Source: Pontibacter litorisediminis
GTDB taxonomy: Bacteria > Bacteroidota > Bacteroidia > Cytophagales > Hymenobacteraceae
Direction: 5' to 3'
Length of the DNA: 64,000 nucleotides
Assembly: GCF_029360645.1 (NCBI RefSeq)
Contig: NZ_JARDUA010000003.1
Location: forward strand, 372,001-436,000
Shown here: positions 42,901-51,752 of the stretch, one piece after another
Layout: every line of letters starts with the position of its first letter
How positions within the stretch are numbered: position 1 is the first letter of the stretch
The notes under the pieces: model-generated
Databases searched by the model: none
What the model saw: only the letters and a program-made list of their open reading frames with translations
What the model was told of the DNA's origin: nothing
Translations under genes and position numbers: made by a program

Positions 42901-43607
42901 TCGCCGGTGTTCACGCAGAGCAGGATGTCGTGTGCGTTCCAGTCCTCCTGGTCCACATAATGCGAGTCGTTGGTGCAGATCACCTTCACGTTATACTTTG
43001 CAGCAAACTTGAGCAGCACCTGGTTTACGTCCTCCTGGCTCTTGCCGGTGCCGTCGATGTTCATCAGGCCATGGCGCTGCAGCTCCACGTAATAATCCTC
43101 CCCAAACACGTCCAGCCACCATTTAAAGATTTCCTCGGCCTCTTCCTCGGTTTTCCAAAGGATGGCCTGCGGCACCTCGGCACCAATGCAGCAGCTGGTG
43201 GCAATCAGGCCTTTGCTATACTTGAGCAGCAGCTCCTTGTCGATGCGTGGCCATTTGCTGTACATGCCCTCAATGTAGGACATGGAGCAGAGCTTGGCCA
43301 GGTTCTGGTAGCCTTCCTGGTCTTTGGCCAGCAGCAACTGGTGGTGGCGCACATCCTTTACCTCCTTGCTGAAGGTTTTCTGATGGCGGTCCGTTACCAG
43401 GTAAAACTCGCAGCCCACGATCGGCTTCACGTTATACTTGTTAGCCTCGTTCACGAAGTTGAAGGCGGCGAACATGTTGCCGTGGTCGGTCATGGCCACG
43501 GCGGGCATGCCATCGGCCTGCGCCTTTTTCATGAGCGCGCCAATGCTGGCCTGGCCGTCAAGCAGCGAGTACTGCGTGTGCGTGTGTAAATGCGAAAAAA
43601 CAGGCAT
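39987..43607 (-). CDS. dnaE: DNA polymerase III alpha subunit
   Basis: 1206 aa, typical of a DnaE1-type replicase. The N-terminal PHP domain starts FSHLHTHTQYSLLDGQ. The palm carries the catalytic Asp residues in GPGRGSAAGSAVAY and MPDIDIDFDD. A helix-hairpin-helix region and a C-terminal OB fold (NVAGMVTDVVIRTAKNGNPF) follow. No intein or split is present. The long antisense frames (for example 41145-43589) are shadows of this gene. Confidence 0.97.
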   Translation of the reverse strand: MPVFSHLHTHTQYSLLDGQASIGALMKKAQADGMPAVAMTDHGNMFAAFNFVNEANKYNVKPIVGCEFYLVTDRHQKTFSKEVKDVRHHQLLLAKDQEGYQNLAKLCSMSYIEGMYSKWPRIDKELLLKYSKGLIATSCCIGAEVPQAILWKTEEEAEEIFKWWLDVFGEDYYVELQRHGLMNIDGTGKSQEDVNQVLLKFAAKYNVKVICTNDSHYVDQEDWNAHDILLCVNTGEDQSTPVGDFTTKYYRFLTDDQKVIYDTVENVRQKYSNNASVRQMLQRIDEAGPKTRFGFPNDQFYFKSQAEMNELFRDVPEAVDNTNEIVDKITPPKLKRDILLPNFPIPAEHAGPDAFLRHLTYEGAKKRYTEITPEVEERLDYELRIIETMGFAGYFLIVQDFINRGRDMGVFVGPGRGSAAGSAVAYCIGITNIDPIKYNLLFERFLNPERVSMPDIDIDFDDVNRQRVIDYVVDKYGKTQVAQIITFGTMAAKSSIKDVARSTSLPLAEANELAKMVPDTPGTTLAKAFMENLDLAAIREGDDHRAAVLKLAEKLEGSVRNTGIHAAGVIIAPDDITNYIPVSTSKDADLLVTQFDGKVIESAGMLKMDFLGLKTLTIIKDALELIKKNHGVEIDIDEIPIDDEKTYQLYQRGDTIGTFQFESEGMRMYLKDLQPTNIEDLIAMNALYRPGPMQFIPNFINRKHGKEEVEYPHELLEPILNYSYGIMVYQEQIMQTAQILAGYSLGGADLLRRAMGKKDMKKMAEEREKFIAGAAEIHKIPAKKASEVFDVMEKFAQYGFNRSHSAAYSVVAYQTGYLKAHYPAEYMAAVLTNNMNDIKKVTFFIEEARKQGVDVLGPDVNESLLKFNVNEQGQIRFGLGAIKGTGEAAVEAIISERENGLYQDIFDFAKRINLRAVNKKTFESMALAGCFDSWELYHRAQLIEIPEGESMSVLEKAVRYGNSYQAEQQAAQQSLFGGSAAVAAPLPKIPEVPVWTQAEMLRREKEVVGFYMSGHPLDQFKLEIDSYCTCPLNRIEEYKNRDVNVAGMVTDVVIRTAKNGNPFALFTIEDYDTSMQMALFGEDYVKFSPYLKMGLYLFIRGKVQLRYKSEDQWELKPQNIQLLGDVMDKMAQGVQLNINLQHFTPNLAEALESAIMASTGQKRLEITLHVPEEKLALPTYSRKYRIDPKLFLTSIKDMGLGECKLI

Positions 43608-43886
43608 TTAGGAGGAATTATGAATTACGAATGAAGAATTAACAATGACTTTTCTGATAGAGCGCATCTATACTTTTTAGCCATTTTCGGGATGTTAAAA
43701 TTACGGAAAAACGGGCCATCTCCCAAACCCAAAGCGGCCTTTGCTGTAACAATTATAAGCCAAGATTAGTCCCGCACCTGTAAACAGAATTTCAGGTGAA
43801 ATCAGGTAAAACAAAGTATAACTCTTAAACTTGAACTTCTCGTACGTATAGGCTTGTGCTGGAGAAAGTGCAGCAGAACATAAACT

Positions 43887-45209
43887 ATGGCAGCAGCAGT
43901 AGGAAAATTGAGTGGCATGTTTCGGGCGCTGAAGTCGCGGAACTACAGGTTGTTCTTTGTGGGGCAGGGAATCTCGCTGATCGGTACCTGGATGCAGCAG
44001 ATTGCCCTGAGCTGGCTGGTGTACCGCCTTACCGACTCAGTGTTCCTGCTGGGCGCCGTTACCTTCTCCAGCCAGATCCCCTCGTTTGTGCTTGGGCCCT
44101 TTGCCGGGGTGCTGGCCGATAAGTTTGACCGCCACAAGGTGCTGCTCGTTACGCAGACGCTCTCCATGGTACAGGCCTCCACACTGGCGGCGCTCGTGCT
44201 CACTAACACGATAGAAATATGGCATGTGCTGGCGCTAAGTGCGTTTCTGGGGGTTATCAACGGCTTCGACATAGCCACGCGGCAGGCCTTTGTGGTGGAG
44301 ATGGTGGAGCGGCGCGAGGACCTGAGCAATGCCATTGCCTTAAACTCCTCGCTCTTTAACATGGCGCGCCTGGTGGGGCCTACCATTGCCGGCCTGCTGA
44401 TCGCGGCGGTGGGAGAGGGCACCTGTATCCTGATCAATGCGGTGAGTTACATCGCCGTGATCGGGTCGCTGCTGTTGATGCGGCTGAGGCCGTTTGAGCG
44501 GGTGCGGCAGGAACGCAAGGTGTGGCAATCGCTGAAGGATGGCTTCGAATACGCGTTTGGCTTTCCGCCTATCCGGGCCCTGATCATGATCGTGGCGCTG
44601 CTGAGCCTGTTCGGGATGCCGTTTACGGTGCTGCTGCCGGTTTTCGCCCGCGATATTCTGCATGGCGGGGCCAACACACTGGGTTATCTGATGGGGGCTT
44701 CTGGCTTTGGTGCCCTGGGCGGGGCGCTGTTCCTGGCGCAGCGGAAATCGGTGGTAGGGCTTGGCAAGGTAATCATCTGCACCATGTCGCTCTTCGGGCT
44801 GGCGCTCATAGCCTTTTCCTTTTCTAAAATGCTGCTGCTCTCGCTGGTGCTCATGCTCTTCAGTGGCTTTGGCATGATCGTGACGATGGCCTCGTGCAAC
44901 ACCCTTTTGCAAACGCTGGTGGACGATGACAAGCGTGGCCGCGTGATGAGCCTGTACTCGACGGCCTTCATGGGCATGGCCCCGATCGGCAGCATGCTGG
45001 CCGGCTCGGTGGCGGAGCATGTGGGGGTGGGCTATACTTTGGCTGGGTGCGGTTTGCTGTGCACCTTCAGTATTATCCCATTTGCCGTAAACCGGCCAAA
45101 GCTCCGCCGCATGGTGCAGCCTATTTACGAGCGCCTCGGCATCGTGCCGGAGATTGCCACCGGGCTGCAGGCCGCCTCCAGCTTAACCTCTGCGCAGGAG
45201 GAGCAGTAG
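43887..45209 (+). CDS. MFS exporter (MFS_3/EntS-like)
   Basis: 440 aa with twelve hydrophobic segments. The N-terminal FRALKSRNYRLFFVGQGISL, LSWLVYRLTDSVFLLG, GPFAGVLADKFDRHKVLL and NAIALNSSLFNMARLVGPTI are hallmarks of the EntS-type transmembrane secretion subgroup. It exports an unknown small molecule by proton exchange. ATG at 43887 chosen; upstream frames are shadows. Single gene with a terminator at 45263-45288. Confidence 0.9.
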   Translation: MAAAVGKLSGMFRALKSRNYRLFFVGQGISLIGTWMQQIALSWLVYRLTDSVFLLGAVTFSSQIPSFVLGPFAGVLADKFDRHKVLLVTQTLSMVQASTLAALVLTNTIEIWHVLALSAFLGVINGFDIATRQAFVVEMVERREDLSNAIALNSSLFNMARLVGPTIAGLLIAAVGEGTCILINAVSYIAVIGSLLLMRLRPFERVRQERKVWQSLKDGFEYAFGFPPIRALIMIVALLSLFGMPFTVLLPVFARDILHGGANTLGYLMGASGFGALGGALFLAQRKSVVGLGKVIICTMSLFGLALIAFSFSKMLLLSLVLMLFSGFGMIVTMASCNTLLQTLVDDDKRGRVMSLYSTAFMGMAPIGSMLAGSVAEHVGVGYTLAGCGLLCTFSIIPFAVNRPKLRRMVQPIYERLGIVPEIATGLQAASSLTSAQEEQ

Positions 45210-45262
45210 GCTGGTTGATAGTTGTTTGTTGCTCGTTATTCGGTTTTGGTGAAGGAAAAAAG

Positions 45263-45288
45263 AAAAGCTGACCGTAAAGTCAGCTTTT
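45263..45288. terminator. Bidirectional terminator
   Basis: AAAAGCTGAC pairs with GTCAGCTTTT around CGTAAA; lies between the convergent MFS and transglycosylase genes. Confidence 0.85.
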
Positions 45289-45393
45289 ATACTTCTATGC
45301 ACTTTTATACTTGAATGTAACTGTAATTCCTCAGTGAATAGTCGGCGCTCTCCTCACACTATACTTCTAACAACCAACAACGAATAACCAAAA

Positions 45394-47727
45394 CTACTTC
45401 TTCCGTATCTCCAGCTTTTCGCCGGCACTTACCGAGAAATCCGGTTTGTTGTTCCACTCCATGATGTCTTTGATGGTCACATCATATTTGCGCGAGATCT
45501 GGTACATGCTTTCGCCGGCAGCTACGGTGTGGTAAACTACGCCTGTGGTTTTGCTGCTGCTTGTGGCAGTGGTAGCTGGCGCAGCAGCGGCCGGTGCGGC
45601 AGGAGCCTTCACGCGTAGTTCCTGGCCTAAGCTAAGGGCGCTGCCCTGCAAGCTGTTCCACTGGCGCAACTGGTCTACCGTCACGTTATACTTCCTGGAA
45701 ATCTGGTAAAGCGTTTCGCCCGCTGCCACAGTATGGTAAGCGTTGCTGGTGCTCAGCAGGGTGGCCGGGGTTTCTGCGGCCTCTTCTGTGAACGGAGAGG
45801 CAACCGGCTGCTGCAGCGGCTCCGCGATTAGCAGCTCCTGCCCCAGCTTCAGCGGAGCGTCGCTCAGGCTGTTCCAGGCTACCAGGTCATCTATGCTTAC
45901 GGCATATGTCCTGGAGATGCCCCAAAGGGTTTCACCCTGTTTCACGATGTGTGTGGTAGCGTTTGCCGTTGGTTGCTGCACCGGAGCAGGGGCCTTGGCT
46001 GGCGCTGTCGTTTTAACTGGTGCCGCAGCAGTAGCAGCCGGGGTTTCATTTTCCGCCTTGGCTACTTCAGCCTCCCCGGTTACAAACGGGTCCACTTCTA
46101 CTTCCGGGGCTGGCTCTAGTTCCGGCTCCTCTTCCGCAAACACTTCTTCTGCCTCTACTGGCTTAGCTTTCTCCGTTTTGGCTGCTCCAGGGTATAGGCT
46201 TGGTTTCTCAGTGGCCGGAGCCTGTGTAGATGGAGCCTTAGCTGCGGAAGCCTTCTCTACCACTACTGCTTCCTCCACTGCTTCTTCCTCCGGCACGGTT
46301 TCTTCGCGAACAGGAGCTGTGGTTACAGCCGCATCCCTCTCCGGCTGCGATTCTCCCTTCAGTTTACTGATGAGGCGGGTGAAGAAGTTTTCCCGTTGAG
46401 GAGCAGGCTCAGATGTGCTGGCTACCGGCTCATACTTTTCTTTTGAGGTGGTGGCCACCTTGGCTTTGTTCAGGTCGCGCACCTCTACCGGGGTGTTGGC
46501 AGGGCGGCGTTTCTGAAGCCACAGCACGCGGCCTGGCACCGGCACCTCGTTGCGCTTCATACGGTTTTTAAACAGCAGGTAGCTCAGGCGCATGCCGTAG
46601 TGCTGCGAAATCAGCTGCATGGTCTCGCCGGCCTGCACCACGTGGAACTCCGCATCGGCCGTGGTGCGCTTCGGCTCGATGTAGTAAGCAGTGCCTTCCT
46701 CAATCTCATCGAAGCTGTGCATGTCGTTATACTTCAGGAACTGGCGGGTGGAGATGCCTGCCTGAAGCGCCAGCTTGTCTTTGGTGTCGCCATCTCGTGC
46801 CACCAGTGCGTTCAGGTTGTTACGCTTTACCATGGCGGCAGAGGCTTTGCCGGCGTTGGTCTGGCGCGGTAGGGCAGGGGTGGTCTCTCTGGCAGATGCC
46901 ACCAGGCTTACATCGCTGCCGTTACGCACCGGCACCATCACGTAGTAGTCCTTATCCGATGGAATGGCGTTGCCCAGCAGCCACTTGTTATACTTCTCCA
47001 GCTCGCTGTAATCGGTTTTGGTGGCCAGGGCGATTTCTGAGAGGCTTTGGCCCGGAGTGGCCCGCAGCTCGCGCAGCGATACCGCCGGCGGATTGGCCTT
47101 GCCCACAAAGGCGTCGTAGGCCACCTTGTGCGCCAGGAAGGTCAGGATATATTCGTTCGTGTGCTCGGTGATGTGCATCTGCTTGGCACCGTTGTCAGAA
47201 GGCTTGGTGTAGGCCTTGGCACCGCTGTAGCCCAGGTAGTACGACAGCAGCGAGTTAAGCCAGTTGTTGTAGTGGTTGTTGCTGCGCAGGAAGTATTTGG
47301 CAGCGCCCCGGCTGGCCTCCACAATGTGGCGGCGCTCATCCACGTGGCGGTCTATGCGCAGGTTAAAATCCTGGGCGGCCTCACGCTTAAACTGCCAGTA
47401 GCCCACGGCGTTGGAGGTAGACACGGCATCGCCGATCAGGCCGCTTTCCTGCAGGGCCAGGTATTTGTAGTCGTCCGGAACGCCTTCTTCCTTAAACACA
47501 CGCTCAATAATCGGAAAGTAAGCATCTGCCAGGTCCACCTTCATCTGGAAGTATAGCTGGCTGCGCTGCAAGGCATCTACCTTTTTCTGTATCTCGGCCT
47601 GCGCCCTATTGTTGAGCTTCAGGTGGATATCGGCAAAATAGATGTTGTGGGGTACGGTTACCCCTTGCGCCAGTGCCAGCAGGGGCAAGAGCAGGAGTGC
47701 AAGAAACGTGGCAAAGGATTTCCTCAT
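45394..47727 (-). CDS. MltD-like lytic transglycosylase with four LysM domains
   Basis: 777 aa. A signal peptide (MRKSFATFLALLLLPLLALA) precedes an SLT domain with the catalytic Glu in YLALQESGL and the AVGYWQFKREAA block. Then come one LysM (FHVVQAGETMQLISQHYG), a long Ala/Pro/Glu low-complexity linker (~150 residues) and three more LysM repeats (HIVKQGETLWGI, YHTVAAGETLYQI, YHTVAAGESMYQI). It cleaves glycan strands of peptidoglycan at the cell envelope, held by the LysM domains. Antisense frames are shadows. Confidence 0.93.
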   Translation of the reverse strand: MRKSFATFLALLLLPLLALAQGVTVPHNIYFADIHLKLNNRAQAEIQKKVDALQRSQLYFQMKVDLADAYFPIIERVFKEEGVPDDYKYLALQESGLIGDAVSTSNAVGYWQFKREAAQDFNLRIDRHVDERRHIVEASRGAAKYFLRSNNHYNNWLNSLLSYYLGYSGAKAYTKPSDNGAKQMHITEHTNEYILTFLAHKVAYDAFVGKANPPAVSLRELRATPGQSLSEIALATKTDYSELEKYNKWLLGNAIPSDKDYYVMVPVRNGSDVSLVASARETTPALPRQTNAGKASAAMVKRNNLNALVARDGDTKDKLALQAGISTRQFLKYNDMHSFDEIEEGTAYYIEPKRTTADAEFHVVQAGETMQLISQHYGMRLSYLLFKNRMKRNEVPVPGRVLWLQKRRPANTPVEVRDLNKAKVATTSKEKYEPVASTSEPAPQRENFFTRLISKLKGESQPERDAAVTTAPVREETVPEEEAVEEAVVVEKASAAKAPSTQAPATEKPSLYPGAAKTEKAKPVEAEEVFAEEEPELEPAPEVEVDPFVTGEAEVAKAENETPAATAAAPVKTTAPAKAPAPVQQPTANATTHIVKQGETLWGISRTYAVSIDDLVAWNSLSDAPLKLGQELLIAEPLQQPVASPFTEEAAETPATLLSTSNAYHTVAAGETLYQISRKYNVTVDQLRQWNSLQGSALSLGQELRVKAPAAPAAAAPATTATSSSKTTGVVYHTVAAGESMYQISRKYDVTIKDIMEWNNKPDFSVSAGEKLEIRKK

Positions 47728-47994
47728 GACGAGAGACGCTTAAGTTTGATTAACTGTGATACCGGAGGCTCTACTTTCTGTTGAGTTAACTATAGTTAAA
47801 TGACTATATGTTAATGTGTTTAAGATAGAATATAGCTAATGCAAAATTAACGGAAAAAGCTTCGTATTCTAAAACGACTTGCCAAGTTCCTGCATTATTT
47901 TTTTGAGGAGGAAAAGTGTAGATTTTTCATGCAGCCAGGGGAGGGGGAGGCTAAGCTGCAGAAGTATAGTGCCTTAGGGCAGGGGCGAGAAAAA

Positions 47995-48020
47995 AGGAGA
48001 GGCTTTTGGGTGCCTCTCCT
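47995..48020 (-). terminator. Terminator of the O-methyltransferase gene
   Basis: On the minus strand AGGAGAGGC pairs with GCCTCTCCT followed by a T-run; 8 bp past the stop codon at 48028. Confidence 0.8.
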
Positions 48021-48027
48021 GATAAGA

Positions 48028-48672
48028 TTATTTTTTGCGGGCGATCATCAGGCCGTCGCGCACCGGCAGCAGCAGGTTCTCCACCCGCTCGTCCTGGTGC
48101 ACGTGCAGGTTAAAATCCATTACGGCCTTGGTGTCCTCGTCCAGCTTTTTACGGTACTTTTCCAGCACCTTGCCGCTCCAGAGCACGTTGTCGGCAATAA
48201 TGTAGCCGCCTGGGCGCACTTTGTCTATTACCATGTCGTAGTAGCGGGCATAGTTAATTTTGTCGGCATCGATGAACACCAGGTCGAACTCGGCTTCTAT
48301 CGTCGGCACGATCTCCAGCGCATTGCCAATGTAGAGCTTAATGCTATCGCCGTAGCCCGATTCCTGGAAATAGCCGCGCACGCGCTCCTCCAGTTCCTCG
48401 TTTATGTCCACAGTGTGCAGGGTGCCGCCCGGTTGCAGGCCCTCGGCCATGCATAGCGCGGAGTAGCCGGTATAGGTGCCAATCTCTAGGATCTGCTTTG
48501 GCTGTATCATTTTAGAGTACATGCTCAGCAAGCGCCCCTGCAGGTGCCCCGACAGCATGCGCGGCCGCATTACGCTCAGGTGTGTCTGGCGGTTTATCTT
48601 GTGCAGCAGCTCGCTCTCCGGCGAAGTGTGGTCCTCAGAGTAGCGCAGCAGTTCTTCGTCTATAAATTCCAT
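48028..48672 (-). CDS. O-methyltransferase (CCoAOMT-like, class I SAM)
   Basis: 214 aa. The AdoMet motif is ILEIGTYTGYSALCMAEGL, followed by LHTVDINEELE, the metal-site region DLVFIDADKINYARYYD and ADNVLWSGKV. These are diagnostic of the caffeoyl-CoA O-methyltransferase family in bacteria (cation dependent, small-molecule or tRNA substrates). The natural substrate is unknown. Confidence 0.9.
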   Translation of the reverse strand: MEFIDEELLRYSEDHTSPESELLHKINRQTHLSVMRPRMLSGHLQGRLLSMYSKMIQPKQILEIGTYTGYSALCMAEGLQPGGTLHTVDINEELEERVRGYFQESGYGDSIKLYIGNALEIVPTIEAEFDLVFIDADKINYARYYDMVIDKVRPGGYIIADNVLWSGKVLEKYRKKLDEDTKAVMDFNLHVHQDERVENLLLPVRDGLMIARKK

Positions 48673-48773
48673 CGTCTAAATTATTAGTTGATGCTTGTTA
48701 GTTGCTTCTGCTTTGGAGTGGCTGCATGATATCAGATGAAACTCAACCATTCAACAATACAGCAATGTAACCA

Positions 48774-50006
48774 TTAATTAGGCACGTAATTCAGGATGCT
48801 CAGGTTCTCCTCACGCAGCACATCGTTAGCGATGTCCACCAGGTCGCGGGCTTCTATACTTTTGATCTTGTCGAAGATTTCGTTCAGCGACTCTGCCTTG
48901 CCCTGGTCCAGGATACTTTTGCCCAGCATCATCATCAGGCCCATGTTGCTCTCCTCAGCCATGGCCAACTGCCCCATCAGCTGCTCCTTTGCCGTGTGCA
49001 GCTGCAGCGATCCGAGCGGCTTCTCGCGCAGCTTCTTCAGCTCTTTCATCACCAGTGAGGTGGTGCGCTTCAGCTGCTTTTTCTCGGTGCCGAAGTAGAT
49101 GCTCAGCAGGCCGGTATCGATGTAGGTGGCGTAGTTGGAGTCTATGGTATACACCAAGCCGTGCTTTTCGCGCACGGCCAGGTTCAGGCGGGAGTTCATG
49201 CCCGGGCCTCCCAGCAGGTTGTTCAGCATGAAGAAGGGGATACGGCGGTCGTCGCCCAGGGCGTAGGCCGGGCAGCCAATCACGCAGTGGGCCTGTGAGA
49301 TCGGCTTCTCAAAAGTAACGACTTTAGGCGTGTAGCCGGTAAAGGGCACGCGCTCGCGGTGCTTTTTTATACTGGGGATGTCGCTCAGGTACTTCTCCGC
49401 CAGCTTCACCACCTTCTCGAAAGGCAGGTTGCTCACCGAGCAGAACACCAGTGCGTCGGTGCTTAGGTTGCGGTCCAGAAAGCCCAGGAAGTCCTGCTTC
49501 TGAAAGCCGGAAACGCTCTCTTTGGTGCCCAGGATGTTGTTGCCCAGTGCGTGCCCGTCGAACACCACCGCATCAAACTCATCCACAATGGCCTCCTCCG
49601 GCGTATCCAAATACATGGCCATCTCCTCCAGGATTACCCCGCGCTCCTTCTCGATCTCCTTCTCCGGGAAAACAGAGTGGAAGGTAATATCCGTCAGCAG
49701 CTCAAAGGACTTCTCGAAGTGCTTGTCCAGCACTGAGCTGTAGAAGCAGATTTTCTCTTTGGTAGTATAGGCATTCAGCTCGCCGCCCACTGTTTCCAGG
49801 CGGTTTAGGATGTGGAAAGACTTTCGTTTCTGGGTGCCCTTAAAGGCCATGTGCTCCCAGAAGTGGGCCAGGCCCTGCTCCTGCGGCAGCTCATCGCGGC
49901 TGCCGATGTCCATCACGAAGCCGCTGTGGGCTATCTTGGTGTGCAGCACCTGCTTGTGTACAACCCGTATTCCGTTAGGTAAAGTATGAATATGATAATC
50001 AGGCAT
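48774..50006 (-). CDS. M16-family zinc peptidase (processing-peptidase-like)
   Basis: 410 aa. The inverted zinc motif HxxEH is in GLAHFWEHMAFKGT, and the third ligand Glu lies about 75 residues on, in TPEEAIVDEFDAV. A second, inactive half holds PISQAHCVIGCPAYALGDD and GGPGMNSRLNLAVREKHGL, as in the family. There is no signal peptide, so it is probably cytoplasmic. Confidence 0.93.
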   Translation of the reverse strand: MPDYHIHTLPNGIRVVHKQVLHTKIAHSGFVMDIGSRDELPQEQGLAHFWEHMAFKGTQKRKSFHILNRLETVGGELNAYTTKEKICFYSSVLDKHFEKSFELLTDITFHSVFPEKEIEKERGVILEEMAMYLDTPEEAIVDEFDAVVFDGHALGNNILGTKESVSGFQKQDFLGFLDRNLSTDALVFCSVSNLPFEKVVKLAEKYLSDIPSIKKHRERVPFTGYTPKVVTFEKPISQAHCVIGCPAYALGDDRRIPFFMLNNLLGGPGMNSRLNLAVREKHGLVYTIDSNYATYIDTGLLSIYFGTEKKQLKRTTSLVMKELKKLREKPLGSLQLHTAKEQLMGQLAMAEESNMGLMMMLGKSILDQGKAESLNEIFDKIKSIEARDLVDIANDVLREENLSILNYVPN

Positions 50007-50340
50007 TCAATTCTAAAATTAGCCTGCAAAGGTACGGAAAAAGTACTGGATTTTCCGGAGGAATAGCGGATGTATTGCAGCCGGGGAAAGTATGGTGGCT
50101 TCTGCTGTGCCGGGACCAAGTCTTCTGCTGAAGCTTCGCAACGACATCAAGTTGAAGAAGGGATTAATTGTGAAGATGTTCTGTGAAGTTGATAAGAAAA
50201 TTAAACAATAGACAAATAAGAAAGAGTAACCATTTATGGTTACCTTCTTCTTTTTCTTTCTGCAGTTCCGGGTCCAACCACCCCTTCCCCTCCTTGTCCA
50301 AGGAGGGGAACTCTGTTCAATCTCCGTCAGCAGTGGCTAC

Positions 50341-50541
50341 CGAAATGATACCCAGTCTTCGGGTTGAGCGCCTTCTAGATTTCCGGTTTCGCTTCAGCGA
50401 AATTGCGACGTCAGGAGCAAAGGAAATGTAGACAGCGCGATGCCCGAGGACGAGCCCTCTCGGGCTTGAGAGCACCAAAGCCAGAGGTGAAACAAATTGG
50501 TTGTAAAGCCGTGGATGAACGGCAGCTAACAAGGATAGCTA
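50341..50541 (+). repeat. Dispersed non-coding repeat, copy B
   Basis: Same ordered blocks as copy A (32060-32271), including GGGTTGAGCGCCTT, ACAGCGCGATGCCC and AGCTAACAAGGATAGCT. In both copies small hairpin elements follow within about 100 bp. Confidence 0.8.
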
Positions 50542-50579
50542 GGTTAAAGCTACTGGAAGCAGGAGCAACAGGGAAAGCA

Positions 50580-50766
50580 CGAGCTACAAGCTCGCGCTAG
50601 CGGGGGCTACAAACTCAGTTCAGGCAGCGGGAGCAGAGACTAAGAGAGGCACAAGCGAACGCTTGCGCCAGAGAAAGCTTAAAAGTATAGCAGACGCAAG
50701 TATGGCTTCCTAAGCCAGTCGAGTCAGAGACTCAACATCATAACAAGACACAAGTCTGGAGACTTG
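50580..50766. repeat. Cluster of small hairpin elements
   Basis: CGAGCT-ACA-AGCTCG (50580-50594), CAAGCG-AA-CGCTTG (50652-50665), TGGCTT-CCT-AAGCCA (50703-50717), GAGTC-AGA-GACTC (50721-50733) and CAAGTCT-GG-AGACTTG (50751-50766). Stems differ in sequence but stay paired; three are followed by CGCxAG- or CGCG-type tails. Confidence 0.7.
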
Positions 50767-50801
50767 CGCGATGCAGAGTATTGCTACACATAGCTCAGAA
50801 G

Positions 50802-51587
50802 CTATTTCGTCTTCTCCCGTCCCCCCACATTAATCACAAAGCCAACGGCAAAAACAGAGTAAGCAGCCGTCAGCGTATCGCGGTTTTTCAGGCCGATGGA
50901 GGTGCCGCTGGTGTACTGCAGCTGCACCGACGGGTTGAGGGTGAGGCGCGTGTAGAAGATCGGCTCCAGGAAAATATTATCCTCCAACTGGCCCGGCACA
51001 TTGTTTACCTTATAGTCGTGCATATCCACATAGCTGGCGCGCAGGGCGGTGCCGTAGTTTAGTGGGAACTCCCGGTTCAGCAACCGCAGCGATTTCTTGC
51101 GCTTGGAGGTGAAGTTTACCTGCACAAAGTATTTGCTGAAATTGGCGTCATGGCGCTCATAAGTCATCTCGCCGGTTTCTTTGTCCTCCTCTTTTTCGGT
51201 GCGCTCGGAACTGCCGCCCCCAAAACCGCCATAGATCTCCAGGATGCGGTTGTTCTCGGGGCCAAACGTGGTGAAGTAACCGCCGGCAGCCTCCAGCAGG
51301 TTATGCCTGTAGTCGCGTTTGCGGCGCTCGCTGCTCAGCATAGAGCCGTTCAGCAGCACGCCAAAGTGGTCTGACACGGCGTAGGCGGTGTTAAAGGTGA
51401 TATTGCCCTTGGGCGTGACGTGGCCGCCGGCGCTGAGCTCACCTTTCTGGGTAAACATCGGCACATTGGGCACATTGGGCATGTAAGCGGAGGTGCCGCA
51501 GCCGGCCAGCAGCAGGGGCAGAGCCAGCAAGGCCGCAAGCTGTTTTATACTTTTATAAAAGGGGAGAGCGGTAAAGGGTGTATTCAT
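50802..51587 (-). CDS. Outer-membrane beta-barrel-like lipoprotein of unknown function
   Basis: 261 aa. The N-terminus ends in the lipobox LLLAGCG. The mature part has repeated short amphipathic strands (GELSAGGHVTPKGNITFNTA, FGVLLNGSMLSSERR, ILEIYGGFGGGS, YFVQVNFTSKRKKSLRL) and ends VFAVGFVINVGG, like small outer-membrane barrels. The NVPNVP stretch after the lipobox is a short repeat. No named family recognised. Confidence 0.7.
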   Translation of the reverse strand: MNTPFTALPFYKSIKQLAALLALPLLLAGCGTSAYMPNVPNVPMFTQKGELSAGGHVTPKGNITFNTAYAVSDHFGVLLNGSMLSSERRKRDYRHNLLEAAGGYFTTFGPENNRILEIYGGFGGGSSERTEKEEDKETGEMTYERHDANFSKYFVQVNFTSKRKKSLRLLNREFPLNYGTALRASYVDMHDYKVNNVPGQLEDNIFLEPIFYTRLTLNPSVQLQYTSGTSIGLKNRDTLTAAYSVFAVGFVINVGGREKTK

Positions 51588-51736
51588 AAAATGATATTCA
51601 GCACTACAAAGTTTGCCAACTTAAAGAATGCCCGCTGCATTCACAAGCAGGCAACGATAGATTTAGTGAAATATTCAGATTAATGAGTTAAAAGAGGCAG
51701 CCGCGTATTGCATTTTTAAGTAAGGCCGCTATCGTG

Positions 51737-51744
51737 TAGTTTTG
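51737..51744 (+). promoter_or_regulatory. -7 promoter box TAGTTTTG
   Basis: Fits TAnnTTTG, 8 bp before the ATG at 51753 of the glycosyltransferase gene, implying a very short or absent leader. Confidence 0.45.
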
Positions 51745-51752
51745 TCGGTAGC

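Larger units (their letters stand above)
50007..50801. other. 795-bp intergenic region packed with repeats
   Basis: No gene. It contains copy B of the dispersed repeat (50341-50541) and five small palindromes: 50580-50594, 50652-50665, 50703-50717, 50721-50733 and 50751-50766. The minus-strand frame at 50317-50532 is read through the repeat and is not supported. Confidence 0.8.

Noticed and set aside
41145-43589. 814-codon plus-strand open frame
   Set aside because: It is the exact antisense of dnaE; the minus-strand product has all replicase motifs, while this one has only His/Val/Leu-rich shadow composition.
50317-50532. 71-codon minus-strand frame in the intergenic repeat
   Set aside because: It lies entirely in the dispersed repeat and is not kept open in the other copy at 32060-32271.
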